Source of the DNA: G020350405 sp964513655
GTDB taxonomy: Bacteria > Planctomycetota > Phycisphaerae > Sedimentisphaerales > Anaerobacaceae
NCBI GenBank assembly: GCA_964513655.1
Contig: CAZENQ010000147.1
Coordinates: forward strand, 1 to 5,240
Length of the DNA stretch: 5,240 nucleotides
Reading direction: 5' to 3'
The notes below the pieces were generated by a model that had not been told where the DNA came from, made no database searches, and saw nothing but the letters and a program-made list of their open reading frames with translations. The translations under genes were made by a program, and so were the position numbers. Below are positions 1 to 5,240 of this stretch, in pieces. Every line of letters begins with the position of its first letter. Position 1 is the first letter of the stretch.

Positions 1-787
1 AATTAACAAACGAACAATGGAAAAAGATCGAAAAGTTTTTACCAAAGCCAAAATCGAACAAGAAAGGAGGTAGGCCCTGGGCTGACAATCGTAAAGTTTT
101 CGAGGGTATCCTGTGGATTCTTAGAACCGGAGCACCTTGGGCAGATTTGCCAAAACGATACCCAAGTCCCTCAACTTGCTGGCGAAGACTCAAGCTCTGG
201 GAAGAACAAGACATCTGGCTTGAAGCTTGGCGAGCTTTCCTCTCAGAACTTGATGAGAAAGGCCAGTTAGATTGGTCTGAAGCATTTGTAGACGGCAGCT
301 TTGCTCCGGCAAAAAAAGGGGCAAATGCGTCGGTAAGACCAAGAGGGGCAAGGGCACGAAGTGGATGGTGGTGGTCGACGGCCAAGGTATTCCTCTTGGA
401 AACCACCTGGACTCTGCGTCCCCGTCGGAGGTCAAGCTCCTCGAGAAAACGCTGAATAACATTGCTGTGCCACGCAAGGGGCGGGGTCGTCCGCGAAGAA
501 ATCCGAAACGATTGATTGCCGACAAAGGTTATGATAGTGACCCGCTTCGGGAGCGTTTGGCTTGCCGAGGTATTGAACTGATTTGCCCATACCGGAAGAA
601 TAACAAGCAGCAAAAATACCATGATGGCCGCAAATTGAGACGTTATAGACGTCGTTGGAAAGTTGAGCGAACTTTTTCCTGGTTCGGAAATAATCGCCAA
701 CTGGTTGTCCGCTGGGATCGTGATATTACTGTGTATAATGCGTTCTTTCATATTGCTTGTATGATTGTAGCCCTAAGGAGGTTATGA
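1..787 (+). CDS. IS5-family transposase, two overlapping frames joined by a probable -1 frameshift (5' partial)
   Basis: DDE-type transposase that cuts and joins the ends of its own element. The first frame runs from off-window to a stop at 453-455; it begins with a DUF4096-like N-terminal region (LTNEQWKKIEKFLP, then ILRTGAPWADLP) and reaches the first catalytic Asp in FVDGSF (codon 291-293). After an A7 run at 311-317, homology continues in the -1 frame (open 281-787): GKCVGKTKRGKGTKWMVVVDG, then the second Asp in ADKGYD (521-523) and the Glu in WKVERTFSWF (665-667). Joined at the A7 run, the visible product is about 261 residues, close to usual for IS427-type enzymes, so only a few N-terminal residues appear missing. 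All three catalytic residues are present. A simple frame-disrupting deletion is the alternative, but the slip site and frame direction fit programmed frameshifting. Confidence 0.85.
311..318 (+). other. Candidate -1 ribosomal frameshift site (A7G)
   Basis: Seven adenines followed by G, read as GCA AAA AAA GGG in the first frame. Slippage back one base on two lysine codons leads into the frame that carries the rest of the DDE domain. The -1 frame is closed upstream by TGA at 278-280 and the 0 frame is closed downstream at 453-455, so the slip must occur in 281-455, and the A7 run lies inside that overlap. In the 0 frame the sequence after the run turns into low-complexity Arg/Gly/Trp text unlike a transposase. 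No stimulatory pseudoknot was worked out. Confidence 0.65.
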
Positions 788-796
788 AATGGGCTC
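781..796 (+). repeat. Putative right terminal inverted repeat of the IS
   Basis: The bases spanning and following the transposase stop read inward as GAGCCCATTTCATAAC, in the style of IS5/IS427 ends. The partner repeat lies off the left edge, so neither its length nor the exact outer base can be fixed from this window. Confidence 0.4.
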
Positions 797-822
797 TAGT
801 AAGATTTCTCAGTCCCTGCTTT

Positions 823-2133
823 TCAGGAGAGGATTTCTATTTCGGCGCCGAGTCTTTTCAGACCCGGTAACTGATTTCGGCCCAGACGGGCGTCAACGAG
901 AACAGAGCCGTCCAAATAACGCTCTTTTAAGATCCGGCCGTAGGCCCGTAAGAAGCTCTGCACTTTGCCGTTCGATTGACTCATGGCTATCCGCAAAAGA
1001 AGTTCGCCACCCCTGTATTTTGCCAACACCGCCTCGCTCAACTGCTCCAGACCCAATCCCATCTTAGCTGAAATACAAACGGCATCGGGATACAATGTTT
1101 GGAGTACTTCGAGTTGACCCATTCTTTTAACAGCGTCAACCTTGTTAAGCACCTCCAGAATCGGTGCCTCCCCACAGCCAATCTCGGCCAGGACTTTATT
1201 GACGGACTCAATCTGCTTGGGTGCATCCGGGTTCGAGACATCAACCATATGCAGGAGCAAGTCGGCGTTGACAGCCTCTTCCAAGGTTGCCTTGAACGAG
1301 GCGACCAATTGATGAGGCAGATTCTTTACAAAGCCGACCGTGTCGCTGAGGAGCACCTCGGCCCCGCCTGTGAGCGTCCATTTTCGTGTGCGGGTATCAA
1401 GGGTTGCAAAGAGTCTGTCCTCGACTACTACGTTCGCATCGGTAAACGCGTTCAACAGCGTGCTTTTCCCAGCATTGGTGTAACCGACAAGGCATATTTT
1501 GAACAGTCCTCTTCGATGGTTTATCTCCCGGACCCTGCGTTTGTCGATGTTTTCAAGCTCACGTTTTAGCTGCGTGATTCTCTTGGAAACCAGTCGCCGA
1601 TCTATCTCTAATTGCTGCTCGCCGGGCCCTCTGGTTCCGATGCCGCCGACGGTACCTGCGGCGGTACCGCCGCCTGCCCCCGCCACGGTGTCGAGATGCG
1701 ACCACATTCTGGTCAATCGCGGATATGTGTATTCCAACTGGGCCAATTCGACTTGCAGTTTTGACTGTTTTGTCTTTGCCCTCGTGGCGAATATGTCCAA
1801 TATTAGTTCGCTTCGGTCGAGGACTTTGACTTCAATGATCTCCTCAAGCTCGCGAATCTGACGAGGCGACAGGTCGTTATCGAATATGACGACATCGGCT
1901 TTGAATCGCTTGACGCGAGTTTTTAGCAGGTCCGCTTTGCCCTTGCCTATGTAGGTGGTTGGATTTATTGTGCGGATTTTCTGCTGAAATCTATCGACTA
2001 CCACCGCCCCCGCACTCTCAGCCAGTGCGGTTAGTTCAGCTAAATCGTCTCCGTCGCTGGCAGAACGCAACACGGCGGCCACCAAAATGGCCCGTTCCTT
2101 TCTGACTCTGAGCGTCTGACGCACTTTTTCCAA
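823..2133 (-). CDS. hflX: GTPase HflX, ribosome-associated
   Basis: Translation-associated GTPase of the Obg-HflX group; characterised HflX binds the 50S subunit and splits stalled or stressed 70S ribosomes. The 436-aa product is full length for the family. In order: an N-terminal HflX domain (about 15-140, with INPTTYIGKGK near 56-66 and VIFDNDLSPRQ near 82-92); a coiled-coil/Gly-rich linker (about 120-205) holding GIGTRGPGE (164-172) and LEIDRR (175-180); and a G domain with G1 GYTNAGKST (217-225), G3 DTVGF (264-268), G4 NKVD (330-333) and G5 SAK (355-357). A short C-terminal domain follows. The start is TTG, chosen because GGAGGTGA lies 7 nt upstream and the N-terminus aligns with family expectations. 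The linker is longer than the usual GGGIGTRGPGE version. The gene is monocistronic here: rpsU is divergent and an IS abuts the 3' side. No intrinsic terminator was seen after the stop. Confidence 0.96.
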   Translation of the reverse strand: MEKVRQTLRVRKERAILVAAVLRSASDGDDLAELTALAESAGAVVVDRFQQKIRTINPTTYIGKGKADLLKTRVKRFKADVVIFDNDLSPRQIRELEEIIEVKVLDRSELILDIFATRAKTKQSKLQVELAQLEYTYPRLTRMWSHLDTVAGAGGGTAAGTVGGIGTRGPGEQQLEIDRRLVSKRITQLKRELENIDKRRVREINHRRGLFKICLVGYTNAGKSTLLNAFTDANVVVEDRLFATLDTRTRKWTLTGGAEVLLSDTVGFVKNLPHQLVASFKATLEEAVNADLLLHMVDVSNPDAPKQIESVNKVLAEIGCGEAPILEVLNKVDAVKRMGQLEVLQTLYPDAVCISAKMGLGLEQLSEAVLAKYRGGELLLRIAMSQSNGKVQSFLRAYGRILKERYLDGSVLVDARLGRNQLPGLKRLGAEIEILS

Positions 2134-2140
2134 CTAACAG

Positions 2141-2148
2141 TCACCTCC
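2141..2148 (-). promoter_or_regulatory. Strong ribosome binding site deciding the hflX TTG start
   Basis: On the minus strand the sequence is GGAGGTGA, near-perfect complementarity to the 16S 3' end, followed by a 7-nt spacer and TTG. No in-frame ATG is nearby; the next Met of the frame is deep in the conserved region. This supports TTG at 2131-2133 as the true start. Confidence 0.8.
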
Positions 2149-2162
2149 AAGCCTGCTTACCC

Positions 2163-2192
2163 ATTTTAGCATAATCGTGCTATATTACTCAA
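2163..2192 (-). promoter_or_regulatory. Candidate sigma70-type promoter of hflX
   Basis: Minus-strand TTGAGT (2192-2187) and TAAAAT (2168-2163) separated by 18 bp, just upstream of the hflX ribosome binding site. The match to consensus is moderate and the region is AT-rich, so chance is possible. If used, the leader would be only about 25 nt. Confidence 0.35.
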
Positions 2193-2238
2193 TAAAGCAG
2201 CGAAGGTTGGCAAATTTATTAGTTTTTTCGAGTGATAA

Positions 2239-2281
2239 CCGTATTTTTCAGCCAAAAAACCTGTTTTTAAGCTAAAAACGG
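2239..2281. repeat. Nested AT-rich dyads between hflX and rpsU
   Basis: GTTTTTA (2263-2269) and TAAAAAC (2273-2279) form a 7-bp inverted repeat around AGC. A broader imperfect dyad pairs CCGTATTTTTCAGC (2239-2252) with GCTAAAAACGG (2271-2281). The element lies between the two divergent candidate promoters, so a shared regulator site is conceivable. AT-rich sequence produces such dyads by chance, and no function is claimed. Confidence 0.3.
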
Positions 2282-2300
2282 CAGACATAAAATTTTGGGC

Positions 2301-2329
2301 TTGATAGAAGAATAAATTCAAATTACAAT
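2301..2329 (+). promoter_or_regulatory. Candidate sigma70-type promoter of rpsU
   Basis: TTGATA (2301-2306) and TACAAT (2324-2329) are each 5/6 matches to the -35 and -10 consensus, with an ideal 17-bp spacer, pointing toward rpsU. Transcription would start near 2336 and give a leader of roughly 84 nt. This is the best promoter match upstream of rpsU. Confidence 0.6.
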
Positions 2330-2419
2330 AATGGTTTTCATTGCTTTTGACGAACTAAATATTACAGTTGTTCCCTTGTTGCTTACGATGTTAGAAAGTA
2401 TTAGAAGGGTCTTTTTTTT

Positions 2420-2596
2420 ATGTTGAGAGTTAAATCGCGTGCAGGCGAGTCGGTTCAGCAGATGATAAGGCGCTTTAAGAAGCTGTGCGAAAAGGAGGGT
2501 CTGATTAGGGATATGAAGCGCAACGCCTATTATGAGAAACCCTCGGAGAAGAATCGCCGGCGGATGCGCAAGGCCCAGCGGACATCAAACTACTAA
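2420..2596 (+). CDS. rpsU: 30S ribosomal protein S21
   Basis: Small, very basic component of the 30S ribosomal subunit; in other bacteria S21 sits near the 3' end of 16S rRNA and contributes to initiation. The ORF runs from ATG at 2420-2422 to TAA at 2594-2596 and encodes 58 residues, within the family's usual range. The family pattern is clear: MLRVKSRAGESV at the N-terminus, a helix with MIRRFKKLCEKEGLI (15-29), then RNAYYEKPSEK (34-44) and a run of basic residues NRRRMRKAQR (45-54). A GAAGGG Shine-Dalgarno-like stretch (2404-2409) lies 10 nt before the start, separated by a T8 run. The gene has its own candidate promoter and terminator, so it is probably a single-gene transcript. It is divergent from hflX and convergent with the membrane-protein gene downstream. 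Confidence 0.95.
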   Translation: MLRVKSRAGESVQQMIRRFKKLCEKEGLIRDMKRNAYYEKPSEKNRRRMRKAQRTSNY

Positions 2597-2636
2597 TACC
2601 AGTTTTTTCCAGGAATTATTTTTAGATACCTTTAAT

Positions 2637-2674
2637 CCGAGCAGGCCACAATTTAACAAGCTTGCTCGGTTTTT
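2637..2674 (+). terminator. Rho-independent terminator of rpsU
   Basis: CCGAGCA (2637-2643) and TGCTCGG (2663-2669) form a perfect 7-bp stem around a 19-nt loop, followed directly by five T's. It lies 40 nt after the rpsU stop. The T run overlaps the stop codon of the convergent gene (2673-2675). Read on the minus strand, the hairpin is followed by ATTAAAGG with no good U tract, so it should be less effective for the opposing gene. Confidence 0.75.
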
Positions 2675-4340
2675 ATTTGGACACCGGCCAGAATACCACA
2701 TCGCCATGTTCTCCGCCGGGTTTGGGGGTTCCTTTATCGCCCATTTCCGATTCACCAGCATCATCGGCGAAATTAGGCCCAACGCTGTATAGCAAGAAAT
2801 TGCTATCCACCTTTTTGTAAATAAGCAGCTCATCACTAAACGGGTCTATCGGAAGTTCTTTAAGATAACCCGCTTGGACCAGCTTATCCAAATTTTCAGG
2901 GTAGCCTCCAGTATCAAGCTTGAACCTTAGTAGGGCAACTATTGCCAAGGTAGCCTCGACTTCAGCTTTCGTGCGGTGGGATCTCTTGTTTATCTTGCCA
3001 ATGGCAGGTGAAAGGATTTCCATTAGTATGTTGTCCTTGGTTAAGCCCATATTTTCCTTTTCTACATCTATTCCTTGCGCTCTGAGCTGGGCGGGAGATT
3101 TGTTGATGATAGTTTCTGCCCATGCATAATACCGCTCGGCTACTTCTCTGGTCTCCAGCTTGTTGGGGTGCATGAATAAGGCTTTAGTGGCCCCCAGCCA
3201 GTCTTCCGGAGAAGACAACAACTCTACCAGTTGTTCGTCCCACTCAAAGACGTCTGGTCCACCCAATCCTGCGATTCGAGGTAGATATAAATGTCCACCC
3301 CCAAAACGATCCTCTGTAAAGCATCTTTGTATCTCGTCATACGCAAGCAATTTTTCGGTCTTGATGCTTATAACAAAATCCTTATCGGCGACTATTCGCT
3401 CAAAATCGCTTTGGAGTGTAGCCAGCGTAGTCGAGTCAACTTGGTGCTCGCTAAGGATCTCACGCAGTGTTCGCAGGCTCAGAGTTTCCAACGCGAGGCC
3501 TACAAGTTGTTCAACCAAAGTCAGGTCACCACTTAGGTGTTGGCCAAGGCGGTAACAAATCGTCACATCGTTAAATGCATCCTCATATAGACCATTTTCA
3601 GCACTTAACCAGGCCCGCCATCGTAGGGCGTAAGTTATTTTGAGGAATTCCGCCAGGTTTGGCATAATAACAGATACCACACCCTCACCTTCACGCCCCT
3701 CGCTTTCTTTGTACTCTTGCCAGTAATAGGGCTTACCCGTGCCGGCAATAACCAAATCAAAGATTTCTTTATTGTCATTCAGCCATTTTTCTATAGTCTT
3801 CTTCTGTTTGGTAGTCGCCTCGTTATATTTTGTTCCCAGAAGCTCAGGGATTTCATCAGATGATTTTTCTTCATATAGTTGAACTGCCTTGTTGTAGAAA
3901 GGTGCGGCGTTTAGCGATTCGTCGCTGGCTGGCCGGACCATGCGGTTAAGCTCGGCGACATAATCAACGGTAATATTCGGTTTTCCGCTGAAAAACCATA
4001 TAAGATACATAACCAAGCATGCAATGAATACACAGAAAGTTTGAAATGTTCTGGCCACAACGGTTCGCCATAGTGGTCGGCAGCGTTTTTTGGCCCGGCG
4101 AAGCAGGACACCGAGCAATTTGGCATCGCCGAAATCAGCGATTAACCGCTGGCCTTTCTGCTCTTTTTCCTCATCAGTGGCGCAAATTCGCAGCTCATCT
4201 TCAAAATGTGCTGCAAGTTCAGCCATCACATCGGCACGAACCTTCCTGCGATACCGCATCTTATTGATGACGAGCTTTATAAACTCAGCGGCCGGAGCGG
4301 GAAGATTTTGCAAATCGGCTTTTAGTGATTTTTTTGCCAT
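2673..4340 (-). CDS. PadR-associated HAAS-like single-pass membrane protein with GspG-like C-terminus, function unknown
   Basis: The 555-aa product cannot be named. Visible layout: residues about 15-85 resemble a HAAS/DUF1700 helical domain (RRKVRADVMAELAAHFEDEL at 31-50, then a FGDAKLLGVLLRRAKKR segment). One transmembrane helix follows (about 97-117, VARTFQTFCVFIACLVMYLI). The basic stretch before it (RRAKKRCRPLWR) predicts a cytoplasmic N-terminus and an extracytoplasmic remainder. Residues about 120-450 look mostly helical, with a repeat-like part (ALRWRAWLSAENGLYEDAF, 238-256). The tail (about 455-555) has TGGYPENLDKL, LPIDPFSDE and FLLYSVGPN, resembling the C-terminal domain of GspG-type pseudopilins but lacking their N-terminal prepilin segment. 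The ATG start has GGAGG with an 8-nt spacer. It is the second gene of an operon with padR, 52 nt upstream, so it is likely PadR-controlled. HAAS and GspG-like assignments come from sequence pattern only. Confidence 0.8.
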   Translation of the reverse strand: MAKKSLKADLQNLPAPAAEFIKLVINKMRYRRKVRADVMAELAAHFEDELRICATDEEKEQKGQRLIADFGDAKLLGVLLRRAKKRCRPLWRTVVARTFQTFCVFIACLVMYLIWFFSGKPNITVDYVAELNRMVRPASDESLNAAPFYNKAVQLYEEKSSDEIPELLGTKYNEATTKQKKTIEKWLNDNKEIFDLVIAGTGKPYYWQEYKESEGREGEGVVSVIMPNLAEFLKITYALRWRAWLSAENGLYEDAFNDVTICYRLGQHLSGDLTLVEQLVGLALETLSLRTLREILSEHQVDSTTLATLQSDFERIVADKDFVISIKTEKLLAYDEIQRCFTEDRFGGGHLYLPRIAGLGGPDVFEWDEQLVELLSSPEDWLGATKALFMHPNKLETREVAERYYAWAETIINKSPAQLRAQGIDVEKENMGLTKDNILMEILSPAIGKINKRSHRTKAEVEATLAIVALLRFKLDTGGYPENLDKLVQAGYLKELPIDPFSDELLIYKKVDSNFLLYSVGPNFADDAGESEMGDKGTPKPGGEHGDVVFWPVSK

Positions 4341-4392
4341 AATGCGGGCCTCCGTTCTCGGTTTAGGCGGTTAAGCCAGCGATTCACACGAC

Positions 4393-4734
4393 TTAGGCCG
4401 GTGTCAGTGCCCCGCCGAAGACGAGATTCAGGCCCGTTGCAAGTCCCTTGAGTTGCTCTTTTTGCTTCGCTAATTGGGCCTTGCCTTTGCTCGTGATAGA
4501 GTAATATCTTCGTTTTCGGCCTGAATCGGCCTGTTTCCACTTGCCACTGACGAGATTTTTGGCTTCCAGGTTGTAAAGCAGGGGATACAGCGTTCCTTTG
4601 CCCAGTGTCAGGATGTCGCCGCTTCTTTGCTCGATGGCGTGGCTGAGTTGGTAGCCGTACATTTGGCCGCGGGAGAGAATTTGCAGGACAACAACTGGTG
4701 CTATTCCTTTTAATAACTGACTTTCAAATTTCAT
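4393..4734 (-). CDS. PadR-family transcriptional regulator
   Basis: Small winged-helix DNA-binding repressor, 113 aa, typical of the short PadR class (winged helix plus a short C-terminal helix for dimerisation). Family marks: LLKGIAPVVVLQILS (7-21), MYGYQL (25-30), GTLYPLLYNLEAKNLV (47-62) and the wing GRKRRYYSIT (72-81), followed by SKGKAQL (82-88). An upstream in-frame ATG would add 16 residues (MLTLIIREIWLKKEIL), but the start at 4732-4734 is preferred because AAGGAG lies 6 nt before it and MKFESQLLKG is where PadR homology starts. It is the first gene of an operon with the HAAS-like membrane protein. It probably represses its own promoter, which overlaps dyad repeats at 4795-4813. The inducing signal is unknown. 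Confidence 0.93.
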   Translation of the reverse strand: MKFESQLLKGIAPVVVLQILSRGQMYGYQLSHAIEQRSGDILTLGKGTLYPLLYNLEAKNLVSGKWKQADSGRKRRYYSITSKGKAQLAKQKEQLKGLATGLNLVFGGALTPA

Positions 4735-4794
4735 AAGAATCTCCTTTTTTAGCCAGATTTCGCGGATTATGAGCGTTAACAATTATTAGGCTTT

Positions 4795-4813
4795 GCATAT
4801 TATGCTATACATA
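4795..4813. promoter_or_regulatory. Candidate PadR operator
   Basis: Two overlapping dyads: GCATATTATGC (4795-4805, perfect 5+1+5 palindrome) and TATG-N5-CATA (4801-4813). They cover the -10 box and the start of the spacer of the padR promoter, where binding would block RNA polymerase. PadR proteins commonly repress their own genes through short dyads, so autoregulation is plausible; the sequence alone does not prove it. Confidence 0.45.
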
Positions 4814-4828
4814 CTACTCAAATGTCAA
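4799..4828 (-). promoter_or_regulatory. sigma70-type promoter of the padR operon
   Basis: On the minus strand a perfect TTGACA (4828-4823) is followed by an 18-bp spacer and CATAAT (4804-4799), a 5/6 match. Transcription would start near 4792, giving a leader of about 58 nt before padR. The position upstream of an autoregulated-type gene and the overlap with dyads strengthen the call. Confidence 0.65.
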
Positions 4829-4832
4829 GCAA

Positions 4833-4975
4833 AAAATGGGGAAATTCCTGAAAATTTCTTTAAATCTGCGATTTTGGGGTGATATGGGGGGTTGTAATTT
4901 GTTTGCAAAATGGGGGCTTGGGGGTAAAATGGGGAAGGATTGGAGGGAGTGAGGGTGTTGGGCCGATACGTAAGT
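4833..4975 (+). repeat. G-run-rich, strand-asymmetric intergenic stretch with repeated AAAATGGGG
   Basis: The plus strand between padR and the tRNA carries many runs of three to six G's and almost no C runs. The word AAAATGGGG recurs at 4833-4841, 4907-4915 and 4926-4934 (again at 5186-5194 beyond the tRNA). GGGGG-CTT-GGGGG lies at 4912-4924, followed by another G4 at 4931-4934, so a G-quadruplex with one long loop is possible. No gene or clear promoter was recognised here. Confidence 0.45.
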
Positions 4976-4994
4976 ATAGGTAGAGAAGGGAGTT

Positions 4995-5079
4995 GGAGCG
5001 GTGGCCGAGCGGCTTAAGGCGACGGTCTTGAAAACCGTTGTGCCGAAAGGCACCGGGGGTTCGAATCCCTCCCGCTCCG
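4995..5079 (+). tRNA. tRNA-Ser (anticodon UGA)
   Basis: Class II tRNA of 85 nt that reads UCA (and probably other UCN) codons. The acceptor GGAGCGG (4995-5001) pairs with CCGCTCC (5072-5078), with G at 5079 as discriminator. The D arm contains GGCCGAGCGGCTTAAGGC. The anticodon stem ACGGT/ACCGT (5022-5026/5034-5038) encloses CTTGAAA, with anticodon TGA at 5029-5031. A long variable arm (TGTGCCGAAAGGCACC) marks it as serine, and the T loop is TTCGAAT. CCA is not encoded, since TTGG follows. Neither a convincing promoter nor an intrinsic terminator was found close by. Confidence 0.97.
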
Positions 5080-5185
5080 TTGGTGAGGGGGCGAGGAGGT
5101 TTGGTGTTGGGTGGGTAAGGTTTTTTGGGCTAAAAATGCGGGTGGGAAGCTTCGGGCCTGTGGGGTCACCCTTGATTCTGGGCTG

Positions 5186-5240
5186 AAAATGGGGGTTGGG
5201 GGTGTTGAAAAGTGTTTCAAAGTGTGAAAAGTTTGGAAAA
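5186..5240 (+). repeat. G-run motif and 10-bp-period repeats at the right edge
   Basis: AAAATGGGGG-TT-GGGGG (5186-5202) echoes the G-run motif on the other side of the tRNA. It is followed by three imperfect 10-bp units, GTGTTGAAAA (5202), GTGTTTCAAA (5212) and GTGTGAAAAG (5222). The series may continue past the window. The rest of 5080-5185 is G-rich and shows no gene that can be supported. Confidence 0.35.

Larger units (their letters stand above)
1..796 (+). mobile_element. IS5-family (IS427-like) insertion sequence, left end outside window
   Basis: This is the right-hand part, probably nearly all, of an insertion sequence. The only gene is a two-frame DDE transposase of the IS5 type. Its reading frame is already open at base 1, so the left inverted repeat and the first few codons lie off the window. 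The right boundary is placed just after the transposase stop codon, at about 796, because the tail GTTATGAAATGGGCTC reads inward as GAGCCCATTTCATAAC, which looks like an IS5-type terminal repeat. This edge cannot be confirmed without the left copy, and no target duplication can be scored. The element sits 26 nt from the hflX stop codon, in convergent orientation. Confidence 0.8.

Noticed and set aside
789..1067. Plus-strand frame of 92 codons after the transposase
   Set aside because: It covers the hflX 3' end on the opposite strand, and its translation is Arg/Ser-rich with no domain signal.
1099..1861. Open plus-strand frames of 156 and 120 codons opposite hflX
   Set aside because: They are antisense to a complete, well-conserved GTPase, show no recognisable family pattern and no ribosome binding site.
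2532..2836. Overlapping small frames on both strands across the rpsU/terminator junction
   Set aside because: They overlap rpsU, its terminator and the membrane-protein 3' end in other frames. The S21 reading is far better supported.
3160..3555. Plus-strand frame of 131 codons opposite the membrane-protein gene
   Set aside because: Ser/Cys-rich shadow translation without motifs or a start signal; the opposite strand holds a long gene with a good ribosome binding site.
4735..4782. N-terminal extension of PadR from an ATG at 4782
   Set aside because: The extra 16 residues cover the leader and Shine-Dalgarno sequence of the internal start and are not PadR-like.
4912..5202. CRISPR array or tRNA-linked attachment site
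   Set aside because: The G-run words are irregularly spaced with no constant repeat-spacer structure, and no duplicated tRNA 3' end or integrase gene is visible in the window.
5001..5220. Small frames on both strands over the tRNA gene
   Set aside because: They run through a clearly folded tRNA-Ser. The minus-strand peptide 'SGRDSNPRCLSAQRF' is the familiar spurious translation of a tRNA antisense strand.

Overview
The window looks like a chromosomal segment from a Planctomycetota bacterium, probably on the Phycisphaerae/Sedimentisphaerales side. The main clue is the 555-residue membrane-anchored protein, whose central helical region and C-terminal 'GGYP...LDKL...LPIDPF...LLYSVGPN' signature resemble uncharacterised proteins common in planctomycetes. 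This lineage call is from memory of family resemblance and was not tested by a search.

Layout from left to right. (1) Positions 1-~796 hold the right-hand part of an IS5-family (IS427-like) insertion sequence. Its DDE transposase is split over two frames that overlap at an A7 run, consistent with programmed -1 frameshifting; the left end lies outside the window. (2) hflX (823-2133, minus) encodes a complete ribosome-associated GTPase with a TTG start and a strong Shine-Dalgarno site. The IS lies immediately beyond its stop codon. (3) A divergent AT-rich intergenic region (2134-2419) carries candidate promoters in both directions. (4) rpsU (2420-2596, plus) encodes a 58-aa ribosomal protein S21 and is followed by a hairpin-plus-T-run terminator. 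(5) Facing it is a minus-strand two-gene unit, transcribed from about 4792 down to 2673. It comprises a PadR-family repressor (4393-4734) followed 52 nt later by a HAAS-like/transmembrane protein with a GspG-like tail (2673-4340). Its promoter has a consensus -35 box and overlaps dyad repeats that could be the PadR operator. (6) A G-run-rich stretch surrounds a tRNA-Ser(UGA) gene (4995-5079, plus).

How the genes may work together. HflX and S21 are both ribosome-linked, but they are divergently transcribed and need not be co-regulated. The padR-HAAS pair is the most distinctive item: PadR regulators are often encoded beside HAAS/DUF1700-type membrane proteins. Here the HAAS-like domain is joined through one transmembrane helix to a large, apparently extracytoplasmic domain of unknown role. 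No CRISPR array, phage gene or defence system was seen.
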